DNA of 18,102 nucleotides. Origin: Lachnospiraceae bacterium UBA7160. GTDB taxonomy: Bacteria; Bacillota; Clostridia; Lachnospirales; Lachnospiraceae. The notes below the pieces were generated by a model that saw nothing but the letters and a program-made list of their open reading frames with translations, was not told the origin of the DNA and made no database searches. Each line of letters opens with the position of its first letter. The first letter of the stretch is position 1. The position numbers and the translations under genes were made by a program. This document shows, in pieces, positions 12,769 to 18,102 of this stretch. Location of the stretch: contig DKWE01000130.1 in the NCBI GenBank assembly GCA_002491565.1, forward strand, positions 1 to 18,102. Direction: 5' to 3'.

Positions 12769-14784
12769 TCACCTGTGATTCAACTCGTACAGAACGACCG
12801 CAATTTTCCTGCTGTCGGGCGACCAGGAATTGACGTTAATGGAACCCTGCCCGCCAAAGAATTCCAGAAGAGTCCGGCTGCCGCTTCCGTCGTAATTCAT
12901 CATTTTGAGCGCTACACGCATATTCGGGAGATGCTCGTCCGGATCCTGCTCCCCCTTCTGATAGGACAGATATACGACGCGGGCGCCGTCCGGGGAAACA
13001 TGCCCGAACCAGTTGTTTGACGGCTCAAAGGTCATCTGCTGCGGGGCGCTTCCATCGCGGTTCATCCGCCAGACCTGCATCAGACCGGTACGCGTGCTGT
13101 TGAACCAGATATGCTGCCCACCCGGAGAATATTCCGGGCCGTCATTGAAACCGCCAAATGTACGGCGCACCTCCTCTCCGGCTGGCGCCCCGGTGGATGG
13201 ATCTACCGCAATCGTGTAGATATCCACCTGCATTCCTTCTTCTCCGCCGTGATCCCGGAACGCGCAATACGCAAGCTCTCTGCCATCCGGCGACCAGCCG
13301 TGCAGATAGCTCGGAGAATGAACCGTCGCGAGGCGCGCTGTTCCATTCCGGGGATCTGTCACGTAAATATGAGAGCTCCAATCCTTCACCCCATTTTCAC
13401 TTACAGCAAGCAGGCGGTTGTCCGGTGACGGCACATGATCATTGTTGCAGTTTACGCAGGAGCCGGTATTTACAGGCTCAATCCTGTCAGTCTCCGGAAT
13501 GTACCGCCAGATCCGCCCGTTGGAGTTGTAGTACAGGCTTCCGTCCTTCAGCCAGTTCGGCGCTTCGATGATCTCGTCAAATCGATGCATCTGCACAAGC
13601 TCCCCGGTATCTGCATCGAGCGAGCAGAGGATACTTGCCGTATCGTCCCGGTATTGTGTCAGCCCCGACAGATAGCGAATCGCCGCTGCAGCAGCCTCCA
13701 TGATATCCCCCTCTGATCCGTCCAGATCGACAATCTGCAGAATCCCATGTGCCCGCGCAAACTGAAAGCACGCTGCCAGATCTACGGCACCGGTCCCAAA
13801 GACAGCATCCGGCAGCTTCCCGCCAGATACCGCCGCACGCGCGCGGATATCCTTCTGAACAGCCAGCCCGTCCGTTTCCAGTGATCCCTTTACACACACA
13901 TCCTTACAAACCATAGAACTCAATGCGCTATCTGCGTCTTCCGTCTCCGGCGATGCTTTTGCACAGATATCCTTACAGTGCAGCGACCACACACACTCCT
14001 CGTTTCTCCACAAAAATGCTTCCGGGTCTTCTCCGCCGCACCAGAGCCATCCTGCATCCGGCTGTGCGCCGACACTGCCGCCGCACGCGTCAAGCAGCCA
14101 TTCATATGCAGTCTTCCCGTCTATTCGCAAGGCAATCTCTTCCGGTCCATTGTGCAGCAACAGTCTCGCCCCACACGGAGCAAGCACCTCTGCTGCATGC
14201 CGAAGCTTCGCCGCGTATGCCAACGCTGCCTCACGCCACACATCAGATCCCGTTTCCTGCTCTTCCCTGCATGCTCCTATCTGTGCAGCTTCCTGTTCTA
14301 TCTCACATACTGCTCCACGCTCTGTCCCATGCCCTGCTTCCCGTTCCGTCTCAACCTCCGCCAACATCGGAAATGGAAGAACAAACTGTCGGATGCCAAA
14401 TTCCTCTGCCAGCCGCTTCATCGCAGGCAGCGCAGGCTCAAGCTCTCCCACAAATATATGCGCAGAAGATGCCTGAAGTCCGGCTTTCGCCGCCTTTTCC
14501 AGAAGCATCCCAGCCTCTGCCACGCTCCAGAAGGCAGACGAGATATTCCCTCCGGCACCGCCCGCAGCACTCAAGTTTTCTTCACGCTCTCCTCCACATG
14601 CAGCATTTGAATTTTCTTCACGCTCTTCTCCACATGCGGCGCATACCTTCTCCGCTCCCGTCTGCCCCAGCCAGATGCACGGCTCAATTTCCCGGTATCC
14701 CATCCTTCTCAGCCTCGCGAAAAACTCCTCCGGATCTTTTCGGAGTTCTCCCGATACACCATATAAGTTCAATCCAAACCTCAT
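12769..14784 (-). CDS. Fusion of a sugar-isomerase TIM barrel and a TolB-like beta-propeller
   Basis: 671 residues in one uninterrupted frame; ATG after AGGAGG with 6 nt spacing. Residues 1-375 form a xylose isomerase-like TIM barrel: MRFGLNLYGVSGEL at the start, LLLHNGPEE (208-216), QPDAGWLWCGGEDPEAFL (241-258), SLHCKDIC (267-274) and FGTGAVDL...IVDLDGSEGD (329-360). Residues 382-671 form a WD40/TolB-like propeller with NNDHVPSPDNRLLAVS, HGWSPDGRELAYC, PEYSPGGQHIWFNS, HVSPDGARVVYLS and WSPDSRKIAVV. The barrel carries three unusual Glu/Cys/Ala-rich insertions (44-82, 143-183, 272-325), two of them with internal duplications. No signal peptide. It lies 126 nt downstream of a Gfo/Idh/MocA gene, a common partner of both parts. 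Substrate unknown; whether the fusion is functional is inference. Confidence 0.82.
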   Translation of the reverse strand: MRFGLNLYGVSGELRKDPEEFFARLRRMGYREIEPCIWLGQTGAEKVCAACGEEREENSNAACGGEREENLSAAGGAGGNISSAFWSVAEAGMLLEKAAKAGLQASSAHIFVGELEPALPAMKRLAEEFGIRQFVLPFPMLAEVETEREAGHGTERGAVCEIEQEAAQIGACREEQETGSDVWREAALAYAAKLRHAAEVLAPCGARLLLHNGPEEIALRIDGKTAYEWLLDACGGSVGAQPDAGWLWCGGEDPEAFLWRNEECVWSLHCKDICAKASPETEDADSALSSMVCKDVCVKGSLETDGLAVQKDIRARAAVSGGKLPDAVFGTGAVDLAACFQFARAHGILQIVDLDGSEGDIMEAAAAAIRYLSGLTQYRDDTASILCSLDADTGELVQMHRFDEIIEAPNWLKDGSLYYNSNGRIWRYIPETDRIEPVNTGSCVNCNNDHVPSPDNRLLAVSENGVKDWSSHIYVTDPRNGTARLATVHSPSYLHGWSPDGRELAYCAFRDHGGEEGMQVDIYTIAVDPSTGAPAGEEVRRTFGGFNDGPEYSPGGQHIWFNSTRTGLMQVWRMNRDGSAPQQMTFEPSNNWFGHVSPDGARVVYLSYQKGEQDPDEHLPNMRVALKMMNYDGSGSRTLLEFFGGQGSINVNSWSPDSRKIAVVLYELNHR
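13846..13980 (-). repeat. Internal duplication of the KDI motif in the TIM-barrel part
   Basis: Two copies of a 69-bp unit encode CKDICAKASPETED (270-283) and CKDVCVKGSLETDG (293-306). A third degenerate unit follows (QKDIRARA, 310-317). The duplicated segment includes the HxKD-type motif that lines the active site in this superfamily, so the extra copies form a loop after the real motif. Confidence 0.6.
14576..14647 (-). repeat. 36-bp tandem duplication in the TIM-barrel part
   Basis: Two 36-bp units (14576-14611 and 14612-14647) encode the near-identical 12-residue stretches around CGEEREEN and CGGEREEN. The period is a multiple of three, so the frame is kept. The repeat lies in a low-complexity loop (residues 44-82) that is not part of the usual family sequence. 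Confidence 0.75.
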
Positions 14785-14910
14785 TTTAAACCTCCTGCAC
14801 CGCCAGACAGCCCCCTTTAGACCTGCCTGTGCGCTTTCTTTTCTGCCCGGTCATCGGATCGCCTGACCATTTTGTGATAAACCTGTCCTTTCATACCTGC
14901 CCAATTTCCC

Positions 14911-16089
14911 CTACTCAATCAGCGACCGCTCCGCGTCCGCACGCATCGATCCACCGCCCATCGTCGAATAATACCCGGAACGAAGCGGCTTCATCTCAAA
15001 GGTAGAATGCAGCTGGTACGTACTCCCGGACGCGGCTGCGCGGTCCATACCGATCAGCACCTCCATCACATGATATCCAAGCTCCTTGCTGCAGCGGTTC
15101 GGACGTCCTGTCCGGATCGCCCATGCCATCTCCGCCACGCCAATGCCGCGATGCCCGTAGATATGTTCCCACTGCGTCGCATCCGGAAGCGTCGGCTTTC
15201 CATTGTACCCATGCGTATGCGGCACCACACAGGAGCCGCCCTCGGCACGGGTCAGCCGCACCTCGCCGTCGAAGCAGTTCGGGTCTCCAAGCTCCAGAAT
15301 GCCCTCGGTCCCGTAGATTGTCAGGACATGTTTCGTCTCCCCGATCGTATTTCCATCAAAATGAATGCTGCCAAGCGCTCCGCTCGCAAACTGAAGCACA
15401 CCCGCAGTCAGATTGTTGCCCGGAATCTGCCAGCGCTCCATCTCATCCGTGCCCATCAGAAGCTGCGCCTTATGCACCGGAGCAGGTACGCCAAATCCGC
15501 ACACCGATTTTACCGGACCAAGTAAGGCAAGCAGCGCCGCGATATAATACGGGCCGACATCATACGGCAGCGCACCGCCGTCGCCGCGCAGGAACCGGAA
15601 ATGCTCCGAATTCAGACACTGGTCACGGTTGATGCACGCCACCGCCGACGTCACCCGCCCGATCATTCCCGTGTCAATCAGCTTCCGCGCTGTCTGGATG
15701 CCCGCGCCGAGCACCGTATCCGGAGCCACGCCGAGATACAGGCTCCGCCCGTCCGCGAGCGCAACCACCTCATCCGCCTGTTCCAGCGTTGCTGTCAGCA
15801 TCTTTTCTGTATAGACATGCTTGCCCGCCTCCAGCATCTGCCGGATCACGCCGTAATGCGCGCCGGTCGGTGTCAGATTCACCACCAGCTCAATGTCAGG
15901 CGAAGCCGCCACCTCATCCACCGTCATCACACGGTCGATCCCGTACAGCGCCGCCTTTTCCCGCGCCGCTTCCGGGCTGCGGTTCGCCACCGCTCTCAGG
16001 TCAATGATGTGAAACAGATTCTTTAAATTGCGGATGTAAACATTACTGATTACGCCGCAGCCTACAACAGCAGTTTTCACCTTTTCCAT
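14911..16089 (-). CDS. Gfo/Idh/MocA family oxidoreductase
   Basis: 392 residues. NAD(P)-dependent dehydrogenase fold: Rossmann loop VVGCGVISN (residues 8-16), LTPTGAHYG (72-80), and the conserved lysine in HVYTEKML (Lys96, where most members have EKP). The substrate-domain motif GGALPYDVGPYYI (171-183) carries Asp177 and has Tyr where many members have His. Members oxidise sugars, inositols or related polyols; the substrate here is not predictable. The ATG follows AGGGGG with 6-7 nt spacing. It precedes the TIM-barrel/propeller gene by 126 nt on the same strand and is probably co-transcribed. Its first codons overlap a small ORF (16077-16226) in another frame. Confidence 0.92.
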   Translation of the reverse strand: MEKVKTAVVGCGVISNVYIRNLKNLFHIIDLRAVANRSPEAAREKAALYGIDRVMTVDEVAASPDIELVVNLTPTGAHYGVIRQMLEAGKHVYTEKMLTATLEQADEVVALADGRSLYLGVAPDTVLGAGIQTARKLIDTGMIGRVTSAVACINRDQCLNSEHFRFLRGDGGALPYDVGPYYIAALLALLGPVKSVCGFGVPAPVHKAQLLMGTDEMERWQIPGNNLTAGVLQFASGALGSIHFDGNTIGETKHVLTIYGTEGILELGDPNCFDGEVRLTRAEGGSCVVPHTHGYNGKPTLPDATQWEHIYGHRGIGVAEMAWAIRTGRPNRCSKELGYHVMEVLIGMDRAAASGSTYQLHSTFEMKPLRSGYYSTMGGGSMRADAERSLIE

Positions 16090-16226
16090 GATAATCCCCC
16101 TGATTCATAGTTTTTATTACCATCACAATCAAACTTCAAATGGATCAACGAATCCATCGGACTGTTAGGATCGCTTTTAATCTCATAAAACCCATACTTC
16201 TTATCTTCCAAGTGAACAATCCTCAT
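16077..16226 (-). CDS. Small uncharacterised ORF overlapping the oxidoreductase start
   Basis: 49 residues from an ATG at 16224-16226, ending 13 nt inside the oxidoreductase gene. The peptide has a protein-like composition (MRIVHLEDKKYGFYEIKSDP, later HLKFDCDGNKNYE) but no family was recognised. It lacks a clear ribosome binding site and is more AT-rich than the genes around it. The frame is also open for some codons upstream of the ATG, so it may be the remnant of a longer gene cut at its 5' end, next to another broken gene. It could alternatively provide translational coupling to the oxidoreductase. Confidence 0.3.
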   Translation of the reverse strand: MRIVHLEDKKYGFYEIKSDPNSPMDSLIHLKFDCDGNKNYESGGLSWKR

Positions 16227-16239
16227 CTCATAGCAACCG

Positions 16240-16522
16240 CTACAAGGTGCAGATTGTATACAACGGCAGATTCGTCAGCCAGTCGTCGACCCGGTAATCC
16301 GACATAGACGCCCGGACCGCATAGGCCGGAGCATACTTCTCATGGTACGCTTTCAGGCTCTTAGCCTGAAGATTGCTCTCTGCCTTTACTTCTATCGGTA
16401 CGACATCTCTGCCCTTCTGCACCATAAAATCCATTTACCTGCCTGGCGCCTTTCAGGATCAAAGGCTTTCGGTTTGGCTTCATCTTCCAGTCAATGAGCT
16501 GCTGCATGGCATAACGTTTCAA
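16240..16522 (-). pseudogene. DUF4143/AAA_14-type ATPase with a large internal deletion
   Basis: The 5' part, from a TTG at 16522 with GGAGG 8 nt upstream, reads KRYAMQQLIDWKMKPNRKPL then ILKGARQV, the N-terminus of DUF4143 ATPases up to just before the P-loop GKT. It then jumps, out of frame, to DFMVQKGRDVVPIEVKAESN...LKAYHEKYAPAYAVRAS...LTNLPLYTI, the C-terminal nuclease-like end of the same family. Everything between (P-loop, Walker B, the DUF4143 core) is missing; intact members are about 400 residues or more. The joint is at about 16435-16445. A promoter-like sequence remains upstream. The gene is dead. Confidence 0.82.
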
Positions 16523-16547
16523 AGAAACCACCTCCGGCGTTTTTTTC

Positions 16548-16575
16548 AGTATAACACAGGGTAACTGGAATACAA
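16548..16575 (-). promoter_or_regulatory. Promoter of the broken ATPase gene
   Basis: Minus strand: TTGTAT (plus 16570-16575), 16-nt spacer with an extended -10 TG, then TATACT (plus 16548-16553). It lies just upstream of the GGAGG/TTG start. The 340-bp stretch between this gene and the plus-strand gene at 16915 otherwise holds only the promoter at 16703 and the HAD fragment. Confidence 0.5.
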
Positions 16576-16702
16576 ACATTTTTCAGAAGGAAGTTATGAC
16601 ATTTTATCGCACCTTTTCCACCGACAAAAATAACATTACAGCAACCAGTTTCTGTCACCGCAAGGCTATCTACCTGCCAATGCTGGAGCTTCCTACCATT
16701 TC

Positions 16703-16731
16703 TTGACATCAAAATGAAATTATGGTATATA
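16703..16731 (+). promoter_or_regulatory. Strong promoter driving the HAD remnant and the TIKI-like gene
   Basis: TTGACA (16703-16708), 17-nt spacer, TATATA (16726-16731). It is the only good promoter seen upstream of the gene at 16915, with a start site near 16738. Confidence 0.72.
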
Positions 16732-16758
16732 CAATACATGCAGCCGACCATTTTGCAC

Positions 16759-16836
16759 ATGAAGTACCTTATCACGAAAACTTTATTCGTCACTGATTTG
16801 GATGGAACACTGCTGCGGGATGATAAGCCGGTCTCG
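16759..16836 (+). pseudogene. N-terminal fragment of a HAD-superfamily phosphatase
   Basis: MKYLITKTLFVTDLDGTLLR plus DDKPVS is the start of a Cof-type HAD hydrolase, with motif I DxDGTLL and both catalytic aspartates. After about 26 residues the similarity stops and the frame continues without a stop into the gene at 16915. No ribosome binding site precedes the ATG. The remaining roughly 240 residues of a normal Cof phosphatase are absent, so it cannot be an active enzyme. Confidence 0.7.
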
Positions 16837-16914
16837 CATTTTCAGGCCGAGAAGGGAATCCAGCCACAACTATTTGCACAAAAATATCTGAAGCCGAATA
16901 AGGGAGGAGTCAAA

Positions 16915-18036
16915 ATGCAAAAAACTACAGAATACGTTTTTCGGACACGCCGTGCACGAATCGCGGCAGCTCTTCTGTTCACCGCCTGCGTTCTTGCCTT
17001 CAGTAAAAACTGTACTGCCGCAGAACAATCGGCAGAGCAGTCAACAGACCGGCAGACAGAACAGCCGGCAAGCCAGGGACAGATTTTTCTATATGGGGAG
17101 GAGCATAGTTCTGAAAAGGTGCTGGAACGGGAACTCCAGCTATGGACAGAATACTATCATGAGGACGGGATGCGTGACTTATTTGTGGAGCTCCCCTATT
17201 ATACCGCCGAATACCTGAATCTGTGGATGCAGGCAGAGGATGATGCGATCCTGGACGAGCTCTATCAGGACTGGACCGGGACGCTGAGCCACTCGGAGGA
17301 GGTAAAGGAATTTTACAGGGACATTAAGGATACCTGTCCGGATACGGTGTTTCACGGAACCGATGTGGGACATCAATATCAAACCACCGGAGCGCGATAT
17401 CTGAAGGAACTTAAGGAGAACGGACAGGAGGCTTCCGCAAAGTATCAGCTTGCCAGCGAGGCCATCGAACAGGGAACCTGGTACTATCAGCATTCCGATG
17501 GCGTGTACCGGGAAAACACTATGGCAGAAAATTTCATCCGGGAATACGATGCACTGAACGGCGCTTCCATTATGGGGATCTACGGATCGGCACATACGAA
17601 TCCGGAAGCGATGGACTATTCCACCGGGACAGTGCCCTGCATGGCCGGACAGTTGCACGCGCGCTATGGTGCGGCGGTCGTATCTGAAAATCTGTCACCG
17701 TTGGCGAAAGAGATCGAGGCGCTGCGCAAAGACTGCATAGAGATCGCTGGAAAAGAGTATGAGGCGCTCTACTTTGGGAAAACAGATCTATCCGCAATTT
17801 TCCCGCAGTACAAGTGCCGGGAATTCTGGCGTCTGGAAGATGCCTATGAGGATTTCAAAAATCTGGAGTCCACTGGTAATGTGCTGCCCTACGATAATTA
17901 TCCGATGACAGTGGAAACGGGGCAGGTATTTGTAATAGATTACACTCTGGCAAATGATATGGTCGTGCGGGAATACTACCGTTCTGACGGAACTACCTGG
18001 CAGGGCTCCCTGACAACCATACAAATTGTGCCATGA
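16915..18036 (+). CDS. Secreted or membrane-anchored TIKI/ChaN/EreA-like protein
   Basis: 373 residues; the ATG at 16915 follows GGGAGGAG with a short spacer. A signal or anchor sequence (RTRRARIAAALLFTACVLAF) is followed by a Gln/Glu/Ser-rich linker (about 37-54). The folded part shows the pattern of the TIKI superfamily (TraB, ChaN, erythromycin-esterase-like): a first GX2H motif GEEH (61-64), a conserved acidic LFVELPYY with Glu92, and a second GX2H motif GSAH (224-227). The C-terminal 100 residues were not recognised. The reaction is unknown; members include metal-dependent hydrolases and haem-binding proteins. The frame is open upstream to 16714, in fusion with the HAD fragment, but the ribosome binding site supports the internal start. 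Its stop codon falls in a tandem repeat. Confidence 0.6.
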   Translation: MQKTTEYVFRTRRARIAAALLFTACVLAFSKNCTAAEQSAEQSTDRQTEQPASQGQIFLYGEEHSSEKVLERELQLWTEYYHEDGMRDLFVELPYYTAEYLNLWMQAEDDAILDELYQDWTGTLSHSEEVKEFYRDIKDTCPDTVFHGTDVGHQYQTTGARYLKELKENGQEASAKYQLASEAIEQGTWYYQHSDGVYRENTMAENFIREYDALNGASIMGIYGSAHTNPEAMDYSTGTVPCMAGQLHARYGAAVVSENLSPLAKEIEALRKDCIEIAGKEYEALYFGKTDLSAIFPQYKCREFWRLEDAYEDFKNLESTGNVLPYDNYPMTVETGQVFVIDYTLANDMVVREYYRSDGTTWQGSLTTIQIVP

Positions 18037-18102
18037 GTTGAAGGCCGACAGCCGCAACCCAGATCTTCCATGAGTTGGAGACCGACAGCCGCAACCCACA
18101 TT
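18031..18102. repeat. 37-bp tandem repeat at the window end
   Basis: Unit 1 (18031-18067) and unit 2 (18068-18102, cut by the window end) share CCATGAGTTG, CCGACAGCCGCAACCCA and most positions between. The first unit supplies the TGA stop codon of the preceding gene. The array may continue beyond the window. Confidence 0.7.

Noticed and set aside
13923..14789. Open frame of 288 codons on the plus strand
   Set aside because: Antisense to the TIM-barrel gene; its Pro/Ser/His-rich sequence is the typical shadow of a GC-biased gene, and the low-complexity repeats lengthen it.
16491..16793. 100-codon minus-strand frame between the two remnants
   Set aside because: It overlaps the plus-strand promoter at 16703 and the TTG start of the ATPase remnant in another frame, and has no recognisable domain.
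18031..18102. Possible CRISPR array start
   Set aside because: The spacing between the conserved parts is only about 6 nt and the units run head to tail with a 37-bp period, so there are no spacers. No cas genes are in view.

Overview
The window looks like chromosomal DNA of a gut-type Clostridia, most likely Lachnospiraceae. This is inferred from strong AGGAGG ribosome binding sites, moderate GC with AT-rich intergenic regions, an LplB/YtcP/LipO-type sugar ABC transporter, a sodium-pump decarboxylase beta subunit with a very small gamma-like partner, and interspersed palindromic repeats. Almost all intact genes lie on the minus strand. No tRNA, rRNA, CRISPR array or complete insertion sequence was seen.

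Layout. 1-860: a rhomboid protease with its own promoter and terminator. 895-1173: a long imperfect inverted repeat with a bidirectional terminator hairpin in its centre, abutting the next gene. 1180-6417: a glycan utilisation block, transcribed from high to low coordinates: two ABC permeases, a solute-binding protein, a terminator, a new promoter and a cytoplasmic GH29 alpha-L-fucosidase. 6562-7797: two AraC-type regulators, both missing their N-terminal halves, joined head to head at a 12-bp palindrome. 7951-9816: an OadB-like sodium pump gene and a 41-residue OadG-like gene, preceded by a consensus promoter and what looks like a yybP-ykoY (Mn2+-type) riboswitch with a mutually exclusive terminator. 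9898-10924: an NAD(P)H-dependent FMN reductase-like gene. Upstream of it lies a very short transcription unit with two tiny ORFs, each with a strong ribosome binding site, ending in a strong terminator (attenuator-like). 11226-12254: a membrane-anchored DNA/RNA non-specific endonuclease. 12306-12766: a structured region holding a terminator, a second copy of the repeat core seen at 992-1095, and a 160-bp MITE-like palindrome flanked by TA. 12769-16089: a Gfo/Idh/MocA oxidoreductase followed by a fused sugar-isomerase TIM barrel/TolB-like propeller protein. 16240-16836: remnants of two genes, a DUF4143 ATPase with an internal deletion and a HAD phosphatase cut to about 26 residues. 16915-18102: a secreted TIKI/ChaN/EreA-like protein, whose stop codon lies in a 37-bp tandem repeat running off the window.

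How the genes work together. The permeases and binding protein probably import a fucosylated oligosaccharide, which the fucosidase trims in the cytoplasm; the truncated AraC protein next to them would be the natural regulator. The Gfo/Idh/MocA and TIM-barrel/propeller pair suggests oxidation and isomerisation of a sugar or polyol. The most interesting signals are regulatory: a riboswitch of apparent Mn2+ type in front of a sodium-pump operon, the tiny-ORF attenuator-like unit, and the recurring structured repeat. Several genes are broken or fused, so this stretch has been rearranged repeatedly.
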